Below are positions 1 to 8,104 of a DNA stretch of 50,651 nt, piece by piece. The stretch lies in NCBI RefSeq assembly GCF_000158815.1, contig NZ_GG657738.1, positions 6,150,068 through 6,200,718 on the forward strand, read 5' to 3'. This DNA comes from Micromonospora sp. ATCC 39149 (GTDB taxonomy: Bacteria; Actinomycetota; Actinomycetes; Mycobacteriales; Micromonosporaceae). Within the stretch, counting starts at the first letter, position 1, and each line of letters opens with the position of its first letter. Made by a program: the position numbers and the translations under genes. The notes below the pieces were generated by a model. That model had not been told where the DNA came from and searched no databases. It saw only the letters and a list, made by a program, of their open reading frames with translations.

Positions 1-1
1 C

Positions 2-2623
2 GTGATCGGTGGGGCGACGCTGTTCCCCGGTACCGGCTTCGTGGAGCTGGCGCTGCACGCCGGCGCCCGGGCCGGCTGCCCCGGGGTGGACGAGCTGACC
101 ATCGAGATCCCCCTCGTCCTGCCCGCCGAGGGCGGCGTCCAGCTCCAGTGCGCGGTGACCGCGCCGGACGAGGCCGGGCTGCGGCGGATCACCGTCCATA
201 CGCGACCTGAGGGTGGCTCCGCCGACCTGCCCTGGACCCGGCACGCCACCGGGACGCTGGCCCCCGACCGCGGGGCGGCGGGCGGCACCGAACTGGCCGC
301 CTGGCCACCACCCGGCGCCGCCGAGCTGCCACTGGACGGGATGTACCCGGAGTTCGCCGCCGTCGGCATCGACTACGGCCCAGCCTTCCGTGGCCTGCGT
401 CGCGCCTGGCGCCGAGGCGACCAGGTGTTCGCCGAAGTGAGCCTGCCCGAGTCGGCGGACTTTGAAGTGGACCGTTACGAGTCGCACCCGGCCGCGCTGG
501 ACGCCGCCCTCCAGGTGATCGGGCGCAGCGGGCTGGCCGGTGCAGAGCCGGCCCTGCCGTTCTCCTGGTCCCGGTTGCGGCTGCACGCGGTCGGCGGGAC
601 GAGCCTGCGGGTACGCGTCACGCCGGCCGGCACCGGGGCGGTGTCCCTGCACGTCGCGGACCCCACGGGGCAGCCGGTCGTCACCGTCGACTCGCTCATC
701 CTGCGCCCGATGTCCCAGGCGCCGGTACCCCCGACCGCTGCCGCCCGGGCCACGGACACCCTGCGCCGGCTGGAGTGGCGCCCGCTCACGGTGCACAGTG
801 CCGACCTGACCAGCCGGTGGAGCGTACTCGGCCCGGACCGGTGGGGCTTGGCCGAACCGCTCAGTGCCCCGGTGGTCTCCGACCTGGACGCGGCGGCCGA
901 CGCCGACGTGCTGGTGCTCCCGGCCGGTGGCCCGGGCACCGACGTGTACGCCGAGACGGCCCGGCTCCTCGACCTGCTGCGTGCCTGGCTGACCGACTCT
1001 CGGTTCGCCGCCGCCCGGCTGGTTGTGGCGACCAGCGGCGCGGTCAGCGGCACCGGCATCGAAGCGGTGGACGCGCCTTCCACCGCCGGCGTCCCGGACC
1101 TGGCTGGCGCCGCCGTGGCCGGGCTGGTCCGCGCCGCACAGGCCGAGCACCCGGACCGGATCGCGCTGGTGGACCTGGACACGGCCGCGGCGTCCGGGCA
1201 CCTGGTCCAGGCCGCGCTGCGCTCCGGCGAGCCGCAGGCCGCGCTGCGCCGGGGCGAGCTCTGGGTGCCACGGCTGGCTCCGGTGAGCCCGCCCGCCGGG
1301 GACGGCAAACCGGTCTGGACCACCACCGGCACCGTCCTGATCAGCGGGGCGACCGGCGCGCTGGGCGGGGTGGTGGCCCGCCACCTGGTCGCCCGGCACG
1401 GGGTCCGGCACCTGCTGCTGGCCAGCCGGCGGGGTCCGGACGCCGCAGGGGTGGCCGCGCTCACCGGCGAGCTGGCCGACCTGGGCGCGGTGACCGTGGA
1501 CGTGGTTGCCGTCGATCTGGCCGATCGCGAGGCGGTGGCGGCGCTGCTCGCCACCGTCCCGGACGACCGGCCGCTGCGCGGGATGGTGCACGCCGCCGGG
1601 GTGCTCGACGACGGGCTGGTCACCACGCTGACCGCGGAGCGGCTTGGCGCGGTCCTGCGGCCCAAGGTGGACGGCGCATGGCACCTGCACGAGCTGACCG
1701 CGGACCTGGACCTGTCCGCGTTCGTCCTGTTCTCCTCGGCGGCCGGCATGCTGGGCGGCCCCGGGCAGGGCGCCTACGCGGCGGCCAACGCGTTCCTGGA
1801 CGCCCTCGCCGCGCACCGCCGGGCGGCCGGGCTGGCCGGGCTCTCCCTCGCCTGGGGACTGTGGGCGACCGGCGAGGCCGGGATGGGTGCGGGGCTGAGC
1901 GAGATCGACACCCAGCGGCTGGCCGCGGCCGGCATCGCGGCGCTGCCCACCGAGGTCGGGCTCGGCCTGCTCGACGCGGCCACCGGCCTGGCCGATCCGG
2001 TGTTGCTGGCCGCCCGGCTGGCGCCGCCCGCCGGCGACACGGCGGACCTGCCGCCGCTGCTGCGCGACCTGGCCGGCCCGCAGACCCGTCGGGCCGTCGC
2101 GGCGGCGCCGGCCGAGGCCGGGTCGCTGCGCGAGCGGCTCGCCGGGATGCCGCCGCACAAGCGGGCACCGGCCCTGCTCGATCTGGTCCGCAGCCAGGTG
2201 GCGGCGCTGCTCGGATACCCCGACTCGGCCGACATCCCGGTCGAACGCGCCTTCCTCGACCTGGGTTTCGACTCCCTGGCCGCGGTCGGTATGCGCAACA
2301 AACTCACCCTGCTCACCGGGCTGAACCTGTCGGCCAGCCTGGTCTTCGACTACCCGAACCCGCGGGCCCTGGCCGAGCATCTCGGCGCGCAGCTACTGCC
2401 GGAGCCCGAACCGGCCGTCGAGGCGGTCGACCCCGTCGACGTACGGCAGATGCTGGCGTCGATCCCGCTGGACCGGCTGCGCGACGCCGGCCTGCTGGAC
2501 AGCCTCCTCAAACTCGCCGGCGCCCCGGCGGCACCACACCACCCGACGACCACGTCGATAGATGACATGGACAGCGAAGAGCTGATCAACCTGGCGATCG
2601 GCGAGCATGCCGATCGTGGTTGA
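2..2623 (+). CDS. Type I modular polyketide synthase, C-terminal part (DH-KR-ACP-docking), 5' truncated by window
   Basis: This is the end of a large polyketide synthase subunit that reduces, dehydrates and carries a growing acyl chain. Numbering from the first visible residue, a dehydratase domain occupies about 1-245. It begins right after its catalytic His: the residues fit the HxxxGxxxxP motif with His as the codon cut off by the window edge. YGPAF is at 125-129 and the DxxxQ motif at 167-171. A ketoreductase follows, with a TGALGG nucleotide-binding loop near 447, an LDD motif near 535 (B-type stereochemistry by family rule) and Ser/Tyr/Asn catalytic residues near 578-595. An ACP with GFDSL is near 755. 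The last ~65 residues look like a C-terminal docking segment, and there is no thioesterase, so the chain should pass to another subunit. The KS and AT lie outside the window, so cis-AT versus trans-AT cannot be decided. Confidence 0.95.
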   Translation: MIGGATLFPGTGFVELALHAGARAGCPGVDELTIEIPLVLPAEGGVQLQCAVTAPDEAGLRRITVHTRPEGGSADLPWTRHATGTLAPDRGAAGGTELAAWPPPGAAELPLDGMYPEFAAVGIDYGPAFRGLRRAWRRGDQVFAEVSLPESADFEVDRYESHPAALDAALQVIGRSGLAGAEPALPFSWSRLRLHAVGGTSLRVRVTPAGTGAVSLHVADPTGQPVVTVDSLILRPMSQAPVPPTAAARATDTLRRLEWRPLTVHSADLTSRWSVLGPDRWGLAEPLSAPVVSDLDAAADADVLVLPAGGPGTDVYAETARLLDLLRAWLTDSRFAAARLVVATSGAVSGTGIEAVDAPSTAGVPDLAGAAVAGLVRAAQAEHPDRIALVDLDTAAASGHLVQAALRSGEPQAALRRGELWVPRLAPVSPPAGDGKPVWTTTGTVLISGATGALGGVVARHLVARHGVRHLLLASRRGPDAAGVAALTGELADLGAVTVDVVAVDLADREAVAALLATVPDDRPLRGMVHAAGVLDDGLVTTLTAERLGAVLRPKVDGAWHLHELTADLDLSAFVLFSSAAGMLGGPGQGAYAAANAFLDALAAHRRAAGLAGLSLAWGLWATGEAGMGAGLSEIDTQRLAAAGIAALPTEVGLGLLDAATGLADPVLLAARLAPPAGDTADLPPLLRDLAGPQTRRAVAAAPAEAGSLRERLAGMPPHKRAPALLDLVRSQVAALLGYPDSADIPVERAFLDLGFDSLAAVGMRNKLTLLTGLNLSASLVFDYPNPRALAEHLGAQLLPEPEPAVEAVDPVDVRQMLASIPLDRLRDAGLLDSLLKLAGAPAAPHHPTTTSIDDMDSEELINLAIGEHADRG

Positions 2624-2669
2624 GCAGTCCATCCCAGCAGCAGCCAAGCCACAGAGAGGGCTGAACCGA

Positions 2670-3602
2670 ATGGACACCACGTTCGCGATCGAGACGAGCG
2701 GGCTACGCAAGTCGTACGGCGACGTACGCGGGCTGCAGGGCGTGGACCTGAGAGTCGAACGGGGCACGATGCTCGCCCTGCTCGGCCCGAACGGTGCGGG
2801 CAAGACCACGTTGATCCGCATCCTGACCACGCTGCTAAACCCGGATGACGGGGTGGCGATGATCGAGGGCCACCATGTGGTCCGCGACGCCGCCCGGGTC
2901 CGCGAGGTGATCGGGCTGACCAGCCAGGACGCCTCCATCGACGGCGTGCTCACCGGTCGGGAGAACCTGGTCATGATGGGGCGGCTGTTCCACCTCGGCC
3001 GGTCCGCGGCCCGGCAGCGCGCCGCCGAACTACTCAGCGAGTTCGATCTGGTGGAAGCCGCGGAGCGGCAGGTCCGGTACTACTCCGGCGGCATGCGACG
3101 CCGGCTCGACCTGGCGGTCAGCCTGGTCACCGCGCCGCCGGTGCTGTTGCTCGACGAACCCACCACCGGGCTGGACCCGCGCAGTCGGCAGGCGCTGTGG
3201 GAAACCATCAGGAAGCTGCTGGCGGCCGGCACCACCATCCTGCTGACCACGCAGAACCTGGAGGAGGCCGACCAGTTGGCCGACCGGATCACGTTGATCG
3301 ACGAGGGTCGCATCGTCGCGGAGGGCACCGCGGACGAGCTCAAACGCCAGGTCGGCACCGAGCGGCTGGAGCTTGGCTTCGCCACCGAGCGCGACGCCCA
3401 ACGGGCGCAGGATGTGATCGGTGGAGTACGCCTGGCCGGGACCAGCATCAGCATCCCGGTCGAGGACGCCGGCGAGGTCCGCCGGCTGCTCAACAAGGTC
3501 GGTGACGCCGGCCTCGACGTGCAGGGCCTGGCCATGCGCCGGCCCACGCTCGACGACGTGTTCCTCACCCTGACCGGCCACAACGCGGGAGAAGTTCAAT
3601 GA
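2670..3602 (+). CDS. DrrA-like ABC transporter ATP-binding protein (drug/polyketide export)
   Basis: This is a 310-residue ABC ATPase of the daunorubicin-resistance (DrrA) type, expected to power export of a hydrophobic product together with the next gene. Walker A GPNGAGKTT is near residues 39-47, the signature SGGMRRRLDLA lies in the middle and Walker B is VLLLDEPTTGLD. The C-terminal extension of about 80 residues after the nucleotide-binding domain is typical of DrrA. I chose the ATG at 2670 because a purine-rich AGAGAGGG lies 9-17 bases upstream. A longer in-frame start at 2607 would overlap the PKS end and has no clear ribosome site. The stop overlaps the permease start (ATGA), so the two are translationally coupled. 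The transported molecule is presumably the product of the flanking PKS, but this is inference. Confidence 0.93.
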   Translation: MDTTFAIETSGLRKSYGDVRGLQGVDLRVERGTMLALLGPNGAGKTTLIRILTTLLNPDDGVAMIEGHHVVRDAARVREVIGLTSQDASIDGVLTGRENLVMMGRLFHLGRSAARQRAAELLSEFDLVEAAERQVRYYSGGMRRRLDLAVSLVTAPPVLLLDEPTTGLDPRSRQALWETIRKLLAAGTTILLTTQNLEEADQLADRITLIDEGRIVAEGTADELKRQVGTERLELGFATERDAQRAQDVIGGVRLAGTSISIPVEDAGEVRRLLNKVGDAGLDVQGLAMRRPTLDDVFLTLTGHNAGEVQ

Positions 3603-4414
3603 CCCAGACCATGTCGCACGGGCTGACCCGGATCGAACCGCTGCAACGCCCGGCTTTCGTCTTGGCGCTGAGCGACTGCCTGACCCTGATCGGCCGCAAC
3701 CTGCGGCACATCATCCGGGTCCCGGAACAGCTGATCCAGATGGTCTCGCTGCCGATCATCCTGCTGCTGATGTTCCGCTACCTGCTCGGCGGCGCGATCA
3801 AAGTGGACCAGGCGTACATCAACTATGTGATCGCCGGGCTCATCGTGATCAGCGTCGGCTTCAACCTCACCACGACCATCGTCGGGGTTACCGATGATCT
3901 GCGTAACGGCATCATCGACCGGTTCCGGTCGATGCCGGTGCTGCGGTCCGCGGTGCTGATCGCCCACGTGGTCGGCGCGTTGTGCCGCAACGCGGTCTCG
4001 GCGGCTGTGCTGATCCTGGCCGGGTTCGCGGTCGGTTTCCGGCCCACCGCCGGCCCGCTGGAGTGGCTGGCCACGTTCGGCATCCTGCTGCTGTTCGTCA
4101 CCGCGCTGTCCTGGGTGGCGGTGATCCTCGGTATCACCGCGAAGTCGGTCGAGGGCGGCAACGGGCTGGGCATGATCCTGGTGTTCCTGCCGTACCTGAG
4201 CAGCGCCCTGGTCCCGACCAGCACGATGCCGCCGGTGGTCGAGGCGATCGTGGTGAACCAGCCGGTGAGCCCGGTGGTGGACTCGGTCCGGTCACTACTC
4301 ACCGGCGTGCCGGCGGGGCACGCGGTCTGGCTGGCGCTGGCCTGGTGGATACCCATCCTGCTGCTCTCCGTACCGCTGGCCGCCCGGCTCTTCCGTCGCC
4401 GCACGGTCGGCTGA
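3599..4414 (+). CDS. DrrB-like ABC-2 type permease
   Basis: This 271-residue integral membrane protein forms the channel half of a DrrAB-type exporter. It has about six hydrophobic segments (for example PIILLLMFRYLLGG, YVIAGLIVISVGF, ILLLFVTALSWVAVILGI) and a positively charged RLFRRR tail. The loop with DDLRNGIIDRFRSMP is typical of ABC-2/DrrB permeases. The start overlaps the stop of the ATPase gene by 4 bases. Its position between a PKS gene and a glycosyltransferase gene suggests export or self-resistance for a glycosylated polyketide. Confidence 0.92.
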   Translation: MTQTMSHGLTRIEPLQRPAFVLALSDCLTLIGRNLRHIIRVPEQLIQMVSLPIILLLMFRYLLGGAIKVDQAYINYVIAGLIVISVGFNLTTTIVGVTDDLRNGIIDRFRSMPVLRSAVLIAHVVGALCRNAVSAAVLILAGFAVGFRPTAGPLEWLATFGILLLFVTALSWVAVILGITAKSVEGGNGLGMILVFLPYLSSALVPTSTMPPVVEAIVVNQPVSPVVDSVRSLLTGVPAGHAVWLALAWWIPILLLSVPLAARLFRRRTVG

Positions 4415-4449
4415 GCCGGCGCCGGGGAGCTGGGGGAGGTGCGAATCCG

Positions 4450-5646
4450 ATGATCGGGGAGCGAAACGGGCGGGCCGGCCGTCGAGGCGCGCGGGCGGTG
4501 ATCCTGACCGGCGACGCGCACGACCATCCGGGCGGGCTGTCCATGCGGTGGCGCGCCCTGCAAACCGCGCTGGACCGGCACCTGCCGTGCAGGCTCCAGC
4601 AGCTCGGCTGCGACCGGTGGGACCGGTGCCGGGCCGGCTGCCGGCTCACTGGCCGGCCGGGCGGCACCGCCGAGGTCGCCATGCTCGACGACGTGCAGGT
4701 CTGGCACGCCGACCGGACCTACTGCCCGGAGTACGTCCGGCGCTTGGCCGGTGAGTTGGTCGCGGCCCGCGTCACCACGGTGGTGTGCAGCGGCCTCGAC
4801 ACCCACCGGTATGTCACCGCCCTGGCCGCGCTGGGCTGGTTCACCGTGGTCTTCGACCTGCACAACGTGGAGGCCCAGCTGCACGAGGCAATCCACGCCG
4901 CGCTGCCGCCCGGATCACCGATGGCCGGCTTCTACACCCAGCGGCACGTGCGGCTGGTGGACACCGCGGAGCGGACCGCGGTCCGCTCCGCGGACGCGGT
5001 GTGGGTGTGCAGCGACGAGGACCGGGCGGAGGTGATCAGGCGGTACGCGGTGGCAGCCGACACTGTCCGGGTGGTGCCCAACGTCGTCGAGGTCACCGGC
5101 GCCGTGCCGCCACCGGCTGACGTCCGCTCGGTCTGCTTCACCGGCCGCATGGACTGGTATCCCAACATCGAGGCCGGGCTCGCCCTCCTTCTCCAGATCG
5201 CCCCGCTGCTGCGGAAGCGGGGCCACCAACTGCCGGTCGTGGTGGCCGGCGCGATGGCCCGGGAGATGCTGGGGGACGTGGAGCTGGCGCCCGGAGTCGA
5301 GCTGATCTCCGATCCGCCCAGCCCGGCCGCCCTGATCGCCGGCAGCATCATGGCGGTTCCGCTGAAGCTCGGCGGGGGCAGTCGCTTCAAGATCCTGGAG
5401 GCGTTCGCGAGCGGTGCGCCGACGATCTCCACGGCGAAGGGCGCGGAGGGGCTCGGCGCGGTGCCCGGCGAGCACTATCTGGCGGCGGAGGAGCCGGAGG
5501 AGTTCGTCGACGCGGTGGACCGGCTGGTCGGCGACCCGGCACTTCGCACCCAGCTCACTCGGGCGGCCTGGACGCTGCTGACCGAGCGGTACTCGCTCGA
5601 CGCGCTCACCGCCCGGCTGGCCGACCTGGCCGTGCCGGCCCGCTGA
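4450..5646 (+). CDS. GT-B fold glycosyltransferase (group 1 / GT4-like)
   Basis: This 398-residue protein resembles glycosyltransferase group 1 enzymes, which move a sugar from a nucleotide donor to an acceptor. The N-terminal half carries the acceptor-side Rossmann domain, with VFDLHNVEAQ as in GT4-like proteins. The C-terminal half has the donor-side features: a SVCFTGRMDWYPN strand, then VPLKLGGGSRFKILEAFASG, matching the usual conserved G-G-G-R-K-E-A cluster near residues 300-325. The ATG at 4450 is preceded by GGGGGAGGT with good spacing. The gene sits 35 bases after the DrrB-like permease, in the same direction. It may decorate the left-edge polyketide, or it may be a cell-surface sugar transferase; the family assignment is firm and the substrate is unknown. 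Confidence 0.85.
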   Translation: MIGERNGRAGRRGARAVILTGDAHDHPGGLSMRWRALQTALDRHLPCRLQQLGCDRWDRCRAGCRLTGRPGGTAEVAMLDDVQVWHADRTYCPEYVRRLAGELVAARVTTVVCSGLDTHRYVTALAALGWFTVVFDLHNVEAQLHEAIHAALPPGSPMAGFYTQRHVRLVDTAERTAVRSADAVWVCSDEDRAEVIRRYAVAADTVRVVPNVVEVTGAVPPPADVRSVCFTGRMDWYPNIEAGLALLLQIAPLLRKRGHQLPVVVAGAMAREMLGDVELAPGVELISDPPSPAALIAGSIMAVPLKLGGGSRFKILEAFASGAPTISTAKGAEGLGAVPGEHYLAAEEPEEFVDAVDRLVGDPALRTQLTRAAWTLLTERYSLDALTARLADLAVPAR

Positions 5647-5668
5647 GCGGTCCGCCTGCCCTGAGCGG

Positions 5669-6331
5669 TCAGCCAGGGCCGGTCGGCGCCTCCTGGAGGT
5701 AGGCGAGCACGGCGAGCACCCGGCGGTTGTCCTCGGCGGCCAGGGTCAGGTCGAGCTTTCCGAAGATGCTGTTGATGTGCTTGCCGACCGCCTTCTCGGT
5801 GATCACGAGCATGTTGGCGATGGCGGCGTTCGATCGCCCTTGCGCTATCAGATCCAGCACCTCCCGCTCCCGCCGGCTGAGTCGGGCCAGCGGCGGGCGG
5901 CGACTGGCCCGGCCCAGCAGGCTGGAGACGACCTTCGGGTCCAGGACCGTCCCGCCGTCCGCGACCCGGCGCACCGCGTCGATGAACGTCGACACGTCGG
6001 ACACCCGGTCCTTCAGCAGGTAGCCGATCCCGCCCTCGCCGGAGTGCATCAGCTCCAGGGCGTACAGCTGCTCGACGAACTGGCTCAGCACCAGCATCGG
6101 CATGCCCGGCCGGCGCTGGCGGGCCTCGATCGCGGCGATCAGGCCCTCGGTGGTGAAAGTCGGCGGCATCCGGATGTCCACCACCGCCACGTCGACCTCG
6201 TGCTCGCGCAGCGCCGCCGCCAGCGCCTCCGGATCGCCGACGGCGGCCACCACCTCGATGCCGTGGGCCTCCAGCAGCCGGGTCAGGCCGTCCCGGAGGA
6301 GAGCGAGGTCTTCCGCGATGACAACTCGCAC
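5669..6331 (-). CDS. NarL/FixJ-type response regulator
   Basis: This is a 220-residue two-component response regulator. The receiver domain spans about 1-120, with acidic residues E7/D8 and phospho-acceptor Asp52 in VVDIRMPP. Ser and Lys positions follow in LVLSQF and YLLKDRVSD. A LuxR/NarL helix-turn-helix (LSRREREVLDLIAQG ... EKAVGKHINSIFGKL) lies at about 150-195. The GTG at 6331 has GGAGG immediately upstream and aligns with the usual receiver N-terminus; the open frame runs further upstream only through the kinase gene. The start lies 49 bases inside the kinase gene, so the pair is co-transcribed and probably translationally coupled. Convergent with the glycosyltransferase gene. Targets are unknown. 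Confidence 0.93.
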   Translation of the reverse strand: MRVVIAEDLALLRDGLTRLLEAHGIEVVAAVGDPEALAAALREHEVDVAVVDIRMPPTFTTEGLIAAIEARQRRPGMPMLVLSQFVEQLYALELMHSGEGGIGYLLKDRVSDVSTFIDAVRRVADGGTVLDPKVVSSLLGRASRRPPLARLSRREREVLDLIAQGRSNAAIANMLVITEKAVGKHINSIFGKLDLTLAAEDNRRVLAVLAYLQEAPTGPG

Positions 6332-7365
6332 GGAACCTCCAGAGTGATCGAGGTGGGCCCGCCGGCCGGGCTGTTCACCCAGATGATGCCGTCGAAAGCC
6401 TCCAGCCGCCGGGCGATGCCATGCAGGCCGGTGCCGCCGTCGACCGACGCGCCGCCGACCCCGTCGTCGACGACCACGGCCACCAGTCGGCCGTCCAGGA
6501 AACTGATGTCCACCGCGGCCGTGGTGGCGTGGCTGTGCTTGACCACATTGGCCAGGCATTCGGCGATGGAGAAGTACAGTGCCGACTCGATCGCGGCGGG
6601 CGCGGGCCCGGGCAGGTCGCAGCTTACGCTGGTCGGTACGGCGAGGTCGAGGGCCAGCGCCTCGACCGCCTTGTCCAGGCCCCGGTCGGCGAGCACCGCC
6701 GGGTGGATCGCCTGCATGACCGCGCGCAGGTCGTCCAGCGCGGACAGGGTGGTCGCCCGGGCCTCGCTGACCAACCGGGCGCCGGCCGCCGGGTCGGTGC
6801 GCAGCAGATGCTCGGCCAGCCCGAGCGTCATGCCCACCGAGACCATCCGGGCCTGGGCCCCGTCGTGCAGGTCGCGCTCGATCCGCTTGAGCTCCGTGAC
6901 CTGCGCGTCGACCGCGCCCCGCCGGGTCCGGGCCAGCGCGTCGATGCGTCGGGTCAGCTCCCGCTCCCGCTCCGGGGGCAGCTGCGACACCACCCAGGCG
7001 TGCGTGCCCACCCCCGAGGCGAGCAGCATCAGTGCCCAGATCGGCCAGAAGTACCCGCCTCCGGACAGCGCCCAGACCGCTAGCTCGGCCGACGCCAGCA
7101 CGCACGCCAGCGCGGCGTGCAGGGCCAGCCAGCGGCGTCGACCACGCGGTACCTGCAGCGCACGCCGGACGGCCAGGTGCGTCCCGACGGCGACGGCCAG
7201 GCCGAACCAGGTCCACCGTGGCCAAAAGTAGCCGCCCCCCGTGACCGCCCAGATCATCCCGGTTAGCAGGGCGAGGCTGGCCGCCCCACCGGCCTCCGCG
7301 ATGATCAGGTCGGTGCCGCCGCGACCGCCGAGGAGGCGGCGACGAGGGCTGGTCGGCATGCTCAT
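6283..7365 (-). CDS. NarL-type sensor histidine kinase with duplicated membrane motif
   Basis: This is a 360-residue sensor kinase of the HisKA_3 family, partner of the overlapping response regulator. The N-terminal part has two copies of a two-helix membrane unit, each containing GGGYFWPxW (residues 43-51 and 102-110) followed by a GTH motif. A linker then leads to the dimerisation/phosphoacceptor motif ERDLHDGAQARM, with His167. The ATPase domain is visible as NVVKHSHA (N box), VDDGVGG (G1) and GTGLHGIARRLEAFDG (G2). The ATG at 7365 has GGAGA 8 bases upstream. The duplicated module suggests a membrane-embedded sensing domain without a large extracellular loop, perhaps sensing membrane stress or the product itself; the signal is inference. 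Confidence 0.93.
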   Translation of the reverse strand: MSMPTSPRRRLLGGRGGTDLIIAEAGGAASLALLTGMIWAVTGGGYFWPRWTWFGLAVAVGTHLAVRRALQVPRGRRRWLALHAALACVLASAELAVWALSGGGYFWPIWALMLLASGVGTHAWVVSQLPPERERELTRRIDALARTRRGAVDAQVTELKRIERDLHDGAQARMVSVGMTLGLAEHLLRTDPAAGARLVSEARATTLSALDDLRAVMQAIHPAVLADRGLDKAVEALALDLAVPTSVSCDLPGPAPAAIESALYFSIAECLANVVKHSHATTAAVDISFLDGRLVAVVVDDGVGGASVDGGTGLHGIARRLEAFDGIIWVNSPAGGPTSITLEVPCELSSRKTSLSSGTA

Positions 7366-7450
7366 CGCAAAATCTCCATCCGGTGCGGTTTCTCGGCACC
7401 TTCACCGTAGAAGGAGCACCGGATGCCGGCAAACGACCTATGCCCCCAAA

Positions 7451-7470
7451 TAGGGGTGGGGATTTCCCTA
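7451..7470. promoter_or_regulatory. Inverted repeat TAGGG-N10-CCCTA upstream of the two-component operon
   Basis: About 90 bases upstream of the kinase start there is TAGGGGTGGGGATTTCCCTA, whose outer five bases are inverted repeats. It is preceded by CCCCAAATAGGGG, a second small repeat sharing its right half. This geometry suits a dimeric response regulator, and autoregulation is plausible. No footprint can be inferred from sequence alone. Confidence 0.35.
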
Positions 7471-7593
7471 CCCTCTACGGCGGGGTCCGGTGGCTGGCCC
7501 GGTCGTCAGCTAACGTCGAGCACCGACACGCCGCAGATCCGCAGGGACCCTGTATCGTGCCGAAACTGCGTTCGGTGTCGTGAGCCGGATTCC

Positions 7594-7954
7594 GAGGGCA
7601 CGGTCGTGGCGATGGTCGGCGACGGCGTCAACGACGCTGCCGCGCTCGCACAGGCCGACCTCGGCCTGGCCATGGGCACCGGTACCGACGTGGCGATCGA
7701 AGCATCCGACCTCACCCTGGTCCGAGGCGACCTGGATGCCCGCCGTCGACGCGATCCGGCTCTCCCGACGCACTCTGGCCACCATCAAGGGCAACCTGTT
7801 CTGGGTCTTCGCCTGCAACGTCGCGGCCCTGCCGCTGGCCGCCGCCGGAATGCTCAACCCGATGATCGCCGGCGCCGCGATGGCGTTCTCGTCGGTCTTC
7901 GTCGTCTCCAACAGCCTGCGGCTGCGCGGCTTCAAGCCGCTACGCCAGCCGTAA
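7594..7954 (+). pseudogene. Remnant of heavy-metal P1B-type ATPase (C-terminal tail, frameshifted)
   Basis: Translation shows the hinge motif of P-type ATPases (AMVGDGVNDAAALAQADLGL) and then the last membrane region (GNLFWVFACNVAALPLAAAG, NPMIAGAAMAFSSVFVVSNS) of a copper-type transporter. The two parts are in different frames: after VRGDLDA the frame must shift at about 7741, where one extra C seems to be present, to continue as AVDAIRLSRRT. The N-terminal metal-binding, phosphorylation and most membrane segments are missing. Only about 120 residues of a protein that usually exceeds 700 remain, so this is a decayed fragment and not a functional gene. The next 150 bases up to 8104 show nothing recognisable. 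Confidence 0.85.
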
Positions 7955-8104
7955 CGACTACGGCGACCAGACCGTCCGTGCGGGCCCGAACTCCTCCGAG
8001 CCCTGGCGCTGCCGGTAGATGCCATTGCCACGTCGGTGAGTGGGGTGTCGTCAAGCCGGACGCACAGTTCGCCCAGGTCATCGACCTCGCCCATGGTGCG
8101 GAGG

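Noticed and set aside
475..1749. Long minus-strand ORF opposite the PKS gene
   Set aside because: Ser/Arg/Ala-rich composition and perfect overlap with clear PKS domains; a mirror of GC-rich codon bias.
5643..5669. Direct repeat CTGAGCGGTC at the convergent gene ends
   Set aside because: Two 10-base copies in GC-rich DNA without further structure; likely chance, and it does not form a hairpin.
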